A program made the translations under genes and the position numbers. From Bacteroidota bacterium (GTDB taxonomy: Bacteria; Bacteroidota; Bacteroidia; AKYH767-A; 2013-40CM-41-45), in assembly GCA_016720655.1 (NCBI GenBank), contig JADKKE010000026.1:1-15624 (forward strand): DNA of 15,624 bases, given 5' to 3'. The notes under the pieces were generated by a model. That model made no database searches. It saw nothing but the letters and a program-made list of their open reading frames with translations, and had not been told where the DNA came from. This document shows positions 1 to 6,467 of the stretch, in pieces; the stretch's first letter is position 1, and the number at the start of each line of letters is the position of its first letter.

Positions 1-234
1 GAATTACAAGATAAGATAGAAAAAATCGTAGAAGCTAACGTAAAAGAAGTACCGTATGAAGGCACGCAAGTAGACAAGTTAGGATTACGACAAGCAATTT
101 TGGAACTAGTGTATAAATTATGCCCAGAATTAAAACCAAAAGACGATGATGATGAGTACGATCAAGATAATGACGAATATTATGTTGATTGTGGTAATGA
201 TGGGTATCATGGCGGTAATGATTTTTACTCGTGA
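1..234 (+). CDS. C-terminal end of an acidic protein, cut by the window edge
   Basis: Frame 1 is open from the first base to a TGA at 232-234, giving 77 residues of the end of a longer protein. The first 50 or so residues are mixed charged and helical in character. The last 30 are strongly acidic and rich in Asp, Tyr, Gly and Asn (a DDDDE run near residue 45, then DNDEYY). Such tails occur on many phage proteins and do not identify one. The start lies upstream of the window. I do not recognise the family. The next gene begins 47 bases downstream in the same direction. Confidence 0.6.
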   Translation, partial: ELQDKIEKIVEANVKEVPYEGTQVDKLGLRQAILELVYKLCPELKPKDDDDEYDQDNDEYYVDCGNDGYHGGNDFYS

Positions 235-281
235 TGACAAAAAGCTAAATTTGAACGAGAAAACCAAATTAAATAAATTAT

Positions 282-530
282 ATGGACAAAGCCACATTTA
301 TAACCTGGATAGAAGCTAACACGAGTTTCAAAAGAGTGCGAGCTAACAGTGATACGCACTGGATATCTAAAGCTACTAGCCCTTTTCCTGAAAAGCTTGA
401 ACTTGGAATAGATGAGGTGACTTTTACGTGGGAAAATGACCGCCAAGGTAGCTCCGATACAACACACAGCACATATTCTTTTGATATCTTCGTCAGAAAA
501 TACGAAGAGTATTCCTTATACGATAACTAA
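282..530 (+). CDS. Small protein of unknown function (82 aa)
   Basis: An ATG at 282 opens an 82-codon frame ending TAA. The upstream region is A-rich (AAACCAAATTAAATAAATTAT) with no Shine-Dalgarno sequence, the usual style in this window. The protein is soluble, rich in Ser, Thr, Phe and Glu, with alternating hydrophobic residues in the second half (LELGIDEVTFTW and STYSFDIFVRKYEEY) that suggest beta strands. No known family is recognised. It is the last protein gene before the RNA-like region. Confidence 0.6.
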   Translation: MDKATFITWIEANTSFKRVRANSDTHWISKATSPFPEKLELGIDEVTFTWENDRQGSSDTTHSTYSFDIFVRKYEEYSLYDN

Positions 531-536
531 ACAAAA

Positions 537-616
537 ATGTCAGGCTAGTAACATACGGCAATGATCTACGTGGTACCCTATCCATGTGCGTATGAAGAAT
601 AGGAATTGCCTGACAT
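537..616 (+). ncRNA. Candidate structured RNA element (nested stems) just before the tRNA-like gene
   Basis: A perfect 9-bp inverted repeat, ATGTCAGGC (537-545) and GCCTGACAT (608-616), encloses an inner stem CATACG/CGTATG (552-557 with 589-594). That in turn encloses ACGTGG/CCATGT (568-573 with 582-587, one G-U pair) around an 8-base loop. Three nested helices in 80 bases fit a folded RNA. It lies 6 bases after the stop of the preceding gene and 4 bases before the tRNA-like gene, so it could be a terminator, a processing signal or a small RNA. It has no TTCGA-type T-loop, so it is not an ordinary tRNA. The fold is read by eye and no family is recognised. Confidence 0.45.
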
Positions 617-620
617 GGTT

Positions 621-738
621 GATTGGGTGGTGGAAATGGTAGACACGCCTCTAGTCAATGAGGAGCTCTAAATCAAGCTATGAGGGGTAAGGCACTCAGC
701 AAGACGAGCAACTGCAGGTTCGATTCCTGCTCCAATCA
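621..738 (+). tRNA. tRNA-like gene of Leu/Ser type with an insertion; anticodon unclear
   Basis: The two ends form a 7-bp acceptor stem, GATTGGG (621-627) with TCCAATC (731-737), one G-U pair. The D arm, GTGGAAATGGTAGACAC (630-646), matches the D arm typical of bacterial leucine tRNAs. The T arm is perfect: GCAGG, loop TTCGATT, CCTGC (714-730). No CCA is encoded; A738 would be the discriminator base. The middle is abnormal. The gene is 118 bases, about 30 longer than a usual leucine tRNA. The anticodon stem can be CCTC/GAGG at 648-651 with 660-663, giving an 8-base loop. It can also be CCTCT/AGGGG at 648-652 with 683-687, implying an insertion of about 23 bases. Neither gives a clean T33 and anticodon. 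It may be an interrupted, decayed or unusual long-variable-arm tRNA. Confidence 0.6.
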
Positions 739-966
739 CTGGATGGCCGTATGACGGAAGTATTAAGTAAAGACGTGCTACACGATACAATGTTAAAAGT
801 CATAATTAACGCTTAAGACATAGTGGTGTAGACTTCTATTAAAGAGTGTGCACACTCTTTAATAGAAATGGAGGAGCGAAGCCTCCTACAGCCGCAATCA
901 TCCTCATAACGAGGAACAAGACAATAAATATGCAATTTTGCAAAAACAACTTGAAAAAAATCAGCT
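739..966 (+). other. Gene-free stretch rich in inverted repeats
   Basis: No convincing reading frame is present on either strand. After the tRNA-like gene there is a small CCGT/ACGG hairpin near 747-757, then CTACAC/GTGTAG pairing across about 50 bases, then the perfect palindrome at 834-867. Two further hairpins follow: GGAGG with CCTCC (870-874 with 882-886, loop AGCGAAG) and TCCTC with GAGGA (901-905 with 911-915). The density of self-complementary sequence suggests a transcribed structured RNA or a protein-binding region. Confidence 0.5.
834..867. repeat. Perfect 34-bp palindrome without spacer
   Basis: The left arm TTCTATTAAAGAGTGTG (834-850) is followed immediately by its exact reverse complement (851-867). 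The central ten bases, GTGTGCACAC, alternate purine and pyrimidine. As RNA it would make a strong hairpin but has no T-run after it. As DNA it could bind a dimeric regulator or recombinase, or extrude as a cruciform. It lies in a region without genes. Confidence 0.9.
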
Positions 967-1224
967 ATGAAAACTCTAAGCTGCATTGAAAATTGGCATG
1001 CAAATGCCACCATTCCTTCTAATGGACTTGAGCGAATACTTGCTCGTCCAGACAACAGTACCGTGCGTGCTCATGTGACAAGAGCTCAGATACGCTGTCG
1101 TAGAGTAGCCAGCTGTGTGCAGCCTGCAGGTCAGACCCTGCAAATTGCAAAAACACATGGACTAGGACCTCAAGACAACGGTGCAGCATTAACTAACCGA
1201 CTAAAAAACAAAGGAGGTCAGTAA
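967..1224 (+). CDS. Doubtful ORF (85 aa); may instead be structured RNA
   Basis: An ATG at 967 opens 85 codons, and its TAA overlaps the next start codon (TAATG), as at real couplings elsewhere here. Against it, the product is rich in Arg, Ala, Gln, Cys and Thr and poor in Lys, Glu, Tyr and Phe. That is unlike its neighbours, and the DNA is visibly more GC-rich. The DNA holds clean hairpins, including TGGCAT-GCAA-ATGCCA with a GNRA-type loop (994-1009) and TGCAGG/CCTGCA (1125-1142). No ribosome binding site is evident. A non-coding RNA is at least as likely as a protein. Confidence 0.3.
   Translation: MKTLSCIENWHANATIPSNGLERILARPDNSTVRAHVTRAQIRCRRVASCVQPAGQTLQIAKTHGLGPQDNGAALTNRLKNKGGQ
1211..1218 (+). 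promoter_or_regulatory. Strong Shine-Dalgarno sequence for the gene at 1224
   Basis: AAGGAGGT, preceded by more A, sits 5 bases before the ATG at 1224. It fixes that start and shows that at least some genes here use classical ribosome pairing, unlike most of the window. Confidence 0.85.
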
Positions 1225-1544
1225 TGTGCGAAGAAATTTTAGTTATTAATAACATGATTACAAACATACGTGGGCATGTATTTGGCGACATTAATATTGG
1301 TACGGGCATCACTATAGTAACCACTAAAGTAGGTACGTTTGAAATACGTATTCTTAAACTATCTTGTAGAGGTGCAGGCGAGCACAAAATAGTAGTTGTA
1401 GGGTGTGGGCACTGTATTTTAGATATAGGCAGTAGAGAAATAAAGTTAGAACTTTTGTATTATAATTCTAACTATTATTCAGCTGCAGCTGAGATCAGCA
1501 AATCTTTCAAACCAATCCTCGAGGAGGAGGAAAAAAGTATATGA
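1224..1544 (+). CDS. Small beta-rich protein of unknown function (106 aa)
   Basis: The start is set by the AAGGAGGT site ending 5 bases upstream. The protein is rich in Ile, Val and Gly with alternating hydrophobics (ITNIRGHVFGDINIGTGITIV, then FEIRILKL and KIVVVGCGHCILDI), which predicts a compact beta fold. Two cysteines lie close together near residue 61 (GCGHC). The C-terminus, LEEEEKSI, is acidic because its codons contain the GAGGAGGAGG ribosome binding site of the next gene. The TGA overlaps the next ATG (ATGA), indicating translational coupling. No family is recognised. Confidence 0.75.
   Translation: MCEEILVINNMITNIRGHVFGDINIGTGITIVTTKVGTFEIRILKLSCRGAGEHKIVVVGCGHCILDIGSREIKLELLYYNSNYYSAAAEISKSFKPILEEEEKSI
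1521..1530 (+). promoter_or_regulatory. Shine-Dalgarno repeat for the gene at 1541, inside the preceding coding region
   Basis: GAGGAGGAGG lies 10 bases before the ATG at 1541 and is read as Glu-Glu-Glu codons in the overlapping upstream gene. It supports the short gene at 1541 as genuinely translated. Confidence 0.75.
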
Positions 1545-1675
1545 GCGTAAAATTATCTTTAGCTGGGGACAGCCTAATCTTCGGTGCATACTATCAGTAC
1601 AATCCATTTACAACTGTACGACTGTTGCGTAAGGAAGGTCCAGGCATCAAAAAGCCTTTCGCGATCACGAAATGA
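1541..1675 (+). CDS. Very small protein of unknown function (44 aa)
   Basis: An ATG at 1541, within the ATGA overlap of the upstream gene, opens 44 codons ending TGA at 1673-1675. The product begins MSVKLSLAGDSLIFGAYYQY and ends basic (KKPFAITK). The purine-rich site at 1521-1530 gives it a good ribosome binding site, and its own stop overlaps the next start (ATGA at 1672). It is therefore the middle member of a coupled three-gene set. It has no membrane segment and matches no family I know. Confidence 0.65.
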   Translation: MSVKLSLAGDSLIFGAYYQYNPFTTVRLLRKEGPGIKKPFAITK

Positions 1676-1944
1676 TCGTACGTGGCAGAACACCAAAAGT
1701 AAACACAGTAGTGGAAGAAGCTACTGTAGTTGAAACTGCTTCTGCAGTTGAAGCAATCCCTATTCCCGTAGTTGAAGCAATTCCTGCTGAACAGCCAATC
1801 GCTGTACCAACGACACCGCCACCATCTACAACTACTGCAGAAGTACCTAAACGTAAATTGACACTTAAGTTGAAAGAAACCGCTGCGACTCCTGTACAAC
1901 GTGCAAAACCTAAACTAGTGCTGAAAACTCAGCCTAGTCAATAA
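1672..1944 (+). CDS. Low-complexity Val/Pro/Thr/Ala protein (90 aa)
   Basis: It starts at an ATG in a 4-base overlap with the gene before. Residues 10-60 are mostly Val, Glu, Ala, Pro and Thr with a repeated VVEAIP unit and a PTTPPPSTTT stretch. The last 30 residues are basic with a doubled motif, RKLTLKLK and PKLVLK. Such a protein is probably unstructured, a linker or a nucleic-acid or wall-binding tail. It is the last gene before a strong hairpin terminator. No enzyme motif is visible. Confidence 0.65.
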   Translation: MIVRGRTPKVNTVVEEATVVETASAVEAIPIPVVEAIPAEQPIAVPTTPPPSTTTAEVPKRKLTLKLKETAATPVQRAKPKLVLKTQPSQ

Positions 1945-1950
1945 TTAACA

Positions 1951-1981
1951 TGTAGGTGGGGACAATTTGTCCCCATCTACA
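1951..1981 (+). terminator. Hairpin terminator after the 1224-1944 gene set
   Basis: Bases 1951-1964 pair with 1968-1981 to form a 14-bp stem with one G-U pair and a 3-base loop. The stem contains GGGGAC/GTCCCC. It lies just after the stop at 1944 and before the next start at 1996. There is no long T-run behind it, so termination strength is uncertain; it may also protect the 3' end. Confidence 0.75.
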
Positions 1982-1995
1982 CATTAAACTACATT

Positions 1996-2550
1996 ATGGT
2001 TACTATACTTATTTTCTTGTGGATTATTACGGCAGGCGCTTGGCTGTTCTTGTGGACTTACATAAAAGGACTTGAACAATCTCTAGAAATCTATGCTGAC
2101 AATTTAAATCAGTTAACCGATGCTGTTAAATTACTTGCAAAAGAGTGTGTAGGAATTGTTGAGGTTCAAGAACAGTTCCAAAATAATATAACACATATTG
2201 CCACTAAGCACAACGCATTAAATGACGATTACCTAAAAGTAAAAAGTCGTTTAGGTGGACTAGCAACAACTATTGATGAAGACGATGAACTACCGCACCT
2301 TAACAAAGATTATGGTGTATGGATAGTACAACAAGTTAGAGCAATATTTGAACGTCTAAATAACGGCAAAGGTTCTGTTAAAGTATTAAGAGAACTTGAA
2401 GAAGACATTATTTATGCACAGCATAAAAAACTGTTGAGCGCCGATCAAGCCGAAGAAATCACAAACATTCTTCTTGAAGCATACAACACATCTACCAATG
2501 ACAGCCAAGTATGTAGGCTAGCCACAAAACTTTTAAAATTAGTTAATTAA
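1996..2550 (+). CDS. Membrane-anchored coiled-coil protein (184 aa)
   Basis: Residues 2-24 (MVTILIFLWIITAGAWLFLW) form one hydrophobic segment, an N-terminal membrane anchor without a cleavage site. Residues 25-90 are helical with heptad-like hydrophobics (LEQSLEIYADNLNQLTDAVKLL). Residues 90-184 form a helical domain with acidic patches (TTIDEDDELPH). Anchor plus coiled coil would suit an envelope-linked role, but no phage family such as holin or spanin can be assigned. It is the first gene after the terminator at 1951-1981. Its start has no Shine-Dalgarno sequence. Confidence 0.75.
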   Translation: MVTILIFLWIITAGAWLFLWTYIKGLEQSLEIYADNLNQLTDAVKLLAKECVGIVEVQEQFQNNITHIATKHNALNDDYLKVKSRLGGLATTIDEDDELPHLNKDYGVWIVQQVRAIFERLNNGKGSVKVLRELEEDIIYAQHKKLLSADQAEEITNILLEAYNTSTNDSQVCRLATKLLKLVN

Positions 2551-2570
2551 AAAAACATGAAGATATAGAA

Positions 2571-3101
2571 ATGGAAATTAAAAATGACGCAGTTTTACCC
2601 ATTGTGCAATACCTTGAAAGCGCACCAGTAACCAAACAGCATTTCAGAACAACCAACCGAGTAACTGAAAAGCGTAGCGCCAATAATGTAACAGGTAATG
2701 TAATATTGTTAACACCTATAAGTTCAAATGGTACAGGTTCTACAAAGTATAAAATTGGTATCTGCGACATTGTGGTTGCATGGAGTATGCAACTTAAAGA
2801 TGCTGGACTTGTGATATTTACGTCTAAAAACATTGATGAGATTATTGCTAAGTACCACATCTCAGTAAAAACAAAATTCTTTAACCAAATAAATGCAGAA
2901 AAGGAAACTACTGAAGATAAAGCTACTCTATTAAAATTAGAGTTCTTACAGGCTTCGGTAGAAAATGACGTCTGTATTCCAAAACATACTTTTCAAAATG
3001 GCGAAACAGAAAAAAGGGCGCCAAGTAGTGATGTACCCGCATCACCAGATTCCGCCACCTCAACCACAGGTGTGGTACCTGGAAGACCAGCAACAGTCTG
3101 A
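2571..3101 (+). CDS. Protein of unknown function (176 aa) with a 3' end overlapping the next gene
   Basis: The ATG at 2571 follows an A-rich stretch 20 bases after the preceding stop. Residues 1-140 look like a folded domain with hydrophobic strands (NVILLTPISS and KYKIGICDIVVAW) and helices. The last 35 residues (after HTFQNG) are Ser, Pro, Thr and Ala rich, and their codons lie in the region shared with the next gene. No family is recognised. Confidence 0.7.
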   Translation: MEIKNDAVLPIVQYLESAPVTKQHFRTTNRVTEKRSANNVTGNVILLTPISSNGTGSTKYKIGICDIVVAWSMQLKDAGLVIFTSKNIDEIIAKYHISVKTKFFNQINAEKETTEDKATLLKLEFLQASVENDVCIPKHTFQNGETEKRAPSSDVPASPDSATSTTGVVPGRPATV

Positions 3102-3738
3102 GCCAGACAGTAATCCTTGGAAAGCAGTGGGAGCACTTGTAGTACTTATAATCCTCTTTGTAGGATTTAACTACTTCTCGTCCAAAGTTAAATTTAACAC
3201 TGTAAAAGTAGACAGCACTGCAGTAGTTAAGCCTATGACTGTACAGCCTTCTATGTCTGCAGTACCTACTGAGAAGCCTTCTCTGGAGCTTTCTCCAAGA
3301 GCATATGATTACTTAGTAACTGCTTCAACAGTTGAGCCAACACCTAAAATTGCACCTAAACCAATTACTGCGTCTAAAACTACCGTTCCTGCTGCGCCTG
3401 TATCTACCAAGGCTGTAAAAACAGTCGAGAAGGCACCAAACAAGCCCAAAATGACGAGATTAGTTAGTATTGATACAATCCTATCAATATTACCTAAAGA
3501 CCAAAGCACCAGCGGAAGCCAATGGGCTAACAGTAACTGTCTAACAGTCGCACTTGCACAACACAAGGGTATTGTAACAAGTGATAGAGACATCCTTGCA
3601 GCCAAGCTATGCGCACAACTATTACTGAATCATAATTTGAATATAGACAAGTTGTACCTTGATCCTAAAGCAATTACTTTTAATTCTACTAGCTGGGCAC
3701 AATTCAAGTTTCTAGTTAGTAATTACATGAAACTGTAA
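2998..3738 (+). CDS. Single-pass membrane protein with Pro/Lys-rich linker (246 aa)
   Basis: The preferred start is the ATG at 2998 (MAKQKKGRQ), giving a basic cytoplasmic N-terminus; an in-frame ATG at 2965 would add 11 residues. Residues 44-60 (VGALVVLIILFVGFNYF) form one membrane helix. Residues 65-150 are a Pro, Thr, Val and Lys linker with KP, AP and TP repeats, and residues 150-246 form a small helical domain with two cysteines. The order short tail, helix, extended linker, end domain resembles TonB-like or other envelope-spanning proteins in layout only. The first 104 bases overlap the previous gene in a different frame. Its stop overlaps the next start (TAATG). Confidence 0.75.
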   Translation: MAKQKKGRQVVMYPHHQIPPPQPQVWYLEDQQQSEPDSNPWKAVGALVVLIILFVGFNYFSSKVKFNTVKVDSTAVVKPMTVQPSMSAVPTEKPSLELSPRAYDYLVTASTVEPTPKIAPKPITASKTTVPAAPVSTKAVKTVEKAPNKPKMTRLVSIDTILSILPKDQSTSGSQWANSNCLTVALAQHKGIVTSDRDILAAKLCAQLLLNHNLNIDKLYLDPKAITFNSTSWAQFKFLVSNYMKL

Positions 3739-3929
3739 TGAGCAGAGCTGCGTGGATTGTTCTTATACATCTACTCACAGCAGTGGATGTACATCTATAT
3801 CTACAAATACCAAAAGTAGACTATCATTATGGTTTGGAATACATTCTTATGATAGTCTACTTTATTTCATTACAATTAATTTACTTTATTTACTATGGTA
3901 CTGCTAGTTACATTGACAGGCATGAATAG
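3738..3929 (+). CDS. Small membrane protein, two helices (63 aa)
   Basis: The start overlaps the preceding stop by one base. Two hydrophobic segments, residues 5-22 (AWIVLIHLLTAVDVHLYL) and 33-55 (LEYILMIVYFISLQLIYFIYY), suggest a two-pass inner-membrane protein with both ends on the same side. Size and layout are compatible with a holin or accessory membrane protein, but no endolysin adjoins it, so that is only a possibility. The end overlaps the next gene by 8 bases. Confidence 0.65.
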   Translation: MSRAAWIVLIHLLTAVDVHLYLQIPKVDYHYGLEYILMIVYFISLQLIYFIYYGTASYIDRHE

Positions 3930-4251
3930 CAAAGTGGTGCTAAAAATATATGTGAATGATGTGTACTTCTGTTCACCTGTATATGCAAGGCTGTTAAGCT
4001 TTCGTAAACGCTTCATAAAAGAGAGAATACCTAATTTCTCATACGAAGCGCAGGCATTAGCTGGACATTTAGCTACAGTATTTTATACAAATAAAGTAAG
4101 CTTAATGTACGCAGGTAGACGTAACTTGATTGTAGGTGGTTCAGATAGTTCGTACCTGAATGATGTGCTTGCTAACATCTTTACACAAGCAAAGGTAAAG
4201 AAAATCAAGTACGTGAATTTCACATTGTTAACATTCAAAAAAGTAAAATAA
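3922..4251 (+). CDS. Tandem paralogue 1 of a small-protein series (109 aa)
   Basis: The start MNSKVVLKIYVNDVYF at 3922 overlaps the previous stop by 8 bases; an in-frame ATG at 3895 is less likely because it would run deep into that gene. It is the first of seven consecutive coupled genes whose products share a hydrophobic strand-like N-terminus and a C-terminal amphipathic helix followed by a strand. Here the end is VLANIFTQAKVKKIKYVNFTLL. The protein is basic and has no membrane helix. Function unknown. Confidence 0.65.
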   Translation: MNSKVVLKIYVNDVYFCSPVYARLLSFRKRFIKERIPNFSYEAQALAGHLATVFYTNKVSLMYAGRRNLIVGGSDSSYLNDVLANIFTQAKVKKIKYVNFTLLTFKKVK

Positions 4252-4664
4252 TGAAGTTAATAATAGAAACCTACGACATTCACCTACCTAGACGAATAAC
4301 CCCACTTTACAGGGTGGTACTAAAATTTCATTTCTGCTTATTACTTACTTCACAAAATACAATGCGGCATACAACTTCATTGCTGTATACCACATTAAAG
4401 AAGTATGTTAAGGAGCGAGTAATAATGAATGAAATTTATTCTGAAAGAGAGCGTTATCCATGCTTAGTGCTTATTTCAGATATGCTACCAAGTGAGGTAA
4501 GTAAAATAGAAAGTTGGTTAAGTTACTTACTTGTAAATGAACCGTCTGGATTTATAAGTCATATGCTGGCACAAGTAGATACAGATGAAGCTATACAAGA
4601 CATCATCTTTAATCAGCTTTTAAAGTCACCACGCATACTAAAAACATACTTGGAGGAACCATGA
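4251..4664 (+). CDS. Tandem paralogue 2 of the series (137 aa)
   Basis: Coupled to the gene before by TAATG. The N-terminus MKLIIETYDIHLP is strand-like. A central segment (CLVLISDMLPSEVSKIESWL) matches the strand plus helix seen at the same place in its neighbours. The C-terminus (DIIFNQLLKSPRILKTYL) is the least like the series ending, so membership is the weakest of the seven. The next gene overlaps by 4 bases (ATGA). Function unknown. Confidence 0.65.
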   Translation: MKLIIETYDIHLPRRITPLYRVVLKFHFCLLLTSQNTMRHTTSLLYTTLKKYVKERVIMNEIYSERERYPCLVLISDMLPSEVSKIESWLSYLLVNEPSGFISHMLAQVDTDEAIQDIIFNQLLKSPRILKTYLEEP

Positions 4665-5056
4665 CCGTAAAAATAGACGTTTATATGGACGGAGGTATGG
4701 ATTATTATGTAGCTACGTATAAAGATGTAACATTCGTAGAAATAAATGCATTGCCAAAGCAATACAATATACTACGATTATTGATACGTTTTTATGGCAG
4801 ATGTATAGAAAACACACCTGACGCAATGACATCGAAAGGATTAAAAATTGCATATATAGGCAAAAAAGGAAAAATACAACTTAAATTTGCCCTAAAACGC
4901 ATTTATAGTTCAAAAGACATGTACGAGAAAGACCCTTCATTTGTGGTATCCAGATCAATAAAGGATATGTCAAAACTAACTAACGATGACTTAGAAAATA
5001 TTCTGTACAAAATTATAGACTTAGAAAGCTATCTAATACTTATAACATGCTCATGA
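4661..5056 (+). CDS. Tandem paralogue 3 of the series (131 aa)
   Basis: ATGA overlap with the gene before; here GGAGG lies 9 bases upstream of the start. The protein opens MTVKIDVYMDGGMDYYVATY, with alternating hydrophobics, has a basic middle (KGLKIAYIGKKGKIQLKF) and ends with the series signature LENILYKIIDLESYLILI. Its start-to-end layout and length match the 5047 gene closely. Function unknown. Confidence 0.7.
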   Translation: MTVKIDVYMDGGMDYYVATYKDVTFVEINALPKQYNILRLLIRFYGRCIENTPDAMTSKGLKIAYIGKKGKIQLKFALKRIYSSKDMYEKDPSFVVSRSIKDMSKLTNDDLENILYKIIDLESYLILITCS

Positions 5057-5442
5057 TCATCGATTTAATCAACAACGAGAGCTTTGGGTATATGATAGAA
5101 GTTCCAGATATACATTTTTGTATGCAAAGAATAAATACTGCACAAGGCCGTCTTCCTAGATACTACCAACACGCACTCGAGTTAAGAAAGACTTACTACA
5201 CTACACATCAGTTTTTAGCTAATACGCTTGAAACTCGTCCTGTTGCACTAAGTGATTTTGCAAAACAAGATCTGCTTAAAATAAAGCATTGTTTGCGTAC
5301 TATTATACGTAAGCATGGTCTACTTATCACAAGCACTACAGGTATAAAAGAGTTTAAAGACGAAAACGAGCTAAGAATATTTTTACAACGCATCATTATG
5401 GAAGACTATTACTTCCTACGTGTTTATTTCACATCAGACTAA
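5047..5442 (+). CDS. Tandem paralogue 4 of the series (131 aa)
   Basis: Overlaps the gene before by 10 bases. The N-terminus MLMIIDLINNESFGYMIEV is strand-like. The middle contains LLKIKHCLRTIIRKHGLLI, a helix and strand. The C-terminus LRIFLQRIIMEDYYFLRVYF carries the series signature L-x-R-I-I followed by an aromatic strand. It has the same length as paralogue 3. Function unknown. Confidence 0.7.
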   Translation: MLMIIDLINNESFGYMIEVPDIHFCMQRINTAQGRLPRYYQHALELRKTYYTTHQFLANTLETRPVALSDFAKQDLLKIKHCLRTIIRKHGLLITSTTGIKEFKDENELRIFLQRIIMEDYYFLRVYFTSD

Positions 5443-5448
5443 CATATC

Positions 5449-5898
5449 ATGAGAGTAATAATAGGTTTTAATGACACCATACCCTCCCAACATGCGGATA
5501 AACACACTTTGCAATTTGAAAACTTCTGTTTCCTTGAGCCTGGACCTAGACAGGAAATATGCTCATTGATAAAATGGTATGTTATAATTGCAAATAAAGG
5601 GAGTGGCAGAATAATTACAAATAATGAAATAACCTACAATCCAAGCCAATACAACAGGGAAAAAGAAAAAGAGTTAAGACCCTGTAAATACGACATCGCT
5701 ATACACACTAGTCAAATAAGTCGTGATTTACGACGAAAGTTGATTCAAGGTATCACACACTTATTATACCCAGAGCAGCGAAATGTATTCTTCTTTTCAC
5801 ATTTATACACCACAGAGTTAACAGATTCAAGGTTCAAAAGTGCCTTAACTAAACTGATAATGGACGGAGTGTATATTACCCTCAACTACAAAGCATGA
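5449..5898 (+). CDS. Tandem paralogue 5 of the series (149 aa)
   Basis: Starts 6 bases after the preceding stop. The N-terminus MRVIIGFNDTIP, the middle KYDIAIHTSQISRDLRRKL (strand then helix) and the end ALTKLIMDGVYITLNY all correspond in order to paralogue 4. A charged insertion (NREKEKELRP) near residue 68 makes it longer. The next gene overlaps by 4 bases. Function unknown. Confidence 0.7.
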   Translation: MRVIIGFNDTIPSQHADKHTLQFENFCFLEPGPRQEICSLIKWYVIIANKGSGRIITNNEITYNPSQYNREKEKELRPCKYDIAIHTSQISRDLRRKLIQGITHLLYPEQRNVFFFSHLYTTELTDSRFKSALTKLIMDGVYITLNYKA

Positions 5899-6467
5899 CA
5901 GCATATATCTGCATAGCACCAGAAAAAGTGCTAAGCAATAGCGTTAGATATGGTAGAGATGAGGTTGATTGGGAAGCAATACACCGTTTACTGTTAATGG
6001 GCTTAGATTCGTTTATGATAGAACATCTACAGCTTTACTTGTCTGACACATATTTGAAACTGCCTAATATACAGTTTGTTGCACTTAGCAGAAAAATTGT
6101 GTATAACGATAATAGTAGAGCCATGTTCCAAAAACACAGCGTAGATAATTACACCGCAACTTTGATGGAAAGTCTGCTGATGGGTTCGTTTACAGTTAAT
6201 GATCTCTGCATTATTGATAAGGCAGAAAAAGCTAGATACGAATACCCGTATGTTATAGACTTGAATCTCAGAACTGTAAAAATGCTCTTTTATGAAGCAT
6301 TCTTTAAGCTAGGTGTAAACACCTTATCTGATGCTACTTTAACAATAAATAATCAACCACAACCCTACACTATACCAGATGGTAACGGAGTTACAAATCT
6401 AATAGATAAATTTGTTAATTCTACTGAAATGAGGCTAGCGTATTTAATTTTAACTCGTGCACCATGA
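5895..6467 (+). CDS. Tandem paralogue 6 of the series, enlarged (190 aa)
   Basis: ATGA overlap on both sides. It opens MTAYICIAPEKVL and has an extra helical block at residues 25-115. It then follows the series layout: YPYVIDLNLRTVKMLFYEAF (strand plus helix), a loop with NNQPQPYTIPDG, and the ending NLIDKFVNSTEMRLAYLIL. It is the largest member. No catalytic motif is visible. Function unknown. Confidence 0.7.
   Translation: MTAYICIAPEKVLSNSVRYGRDEVDWEAIHRLLLMGLDSFMIEHLQLYLSDTYLKLPNIQFVALSRKIVYNDNSRAMFQKHSVDNYTATLMESLLMGSFTVNDLCIIDKAEKARYEYPYVIDLNLRTVKMLFYEAFFKLGVNTLSDATLTINNQPQPYTIPDGNGVTNLIDKFVNSTEMRLAYLILTRAP

Noticed and set aside
243..252. TAnnTTTG-like promoter box (CTAAATTTGA), also near 12539
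   Set aside because: The Bacteroidota -7 box is short and occurs by chance in AT-rich DNA; no matching -33 TTTG at the right spacing was seen.
1541..1675. PRTRC protein C homologue in the 44-residue gene
   Set aside because: Size is roughly small enough but the sequence does not resemble the PRTRC-C pattern as I recall it, and it is 7 kb away from the JAB/ThiF pair.
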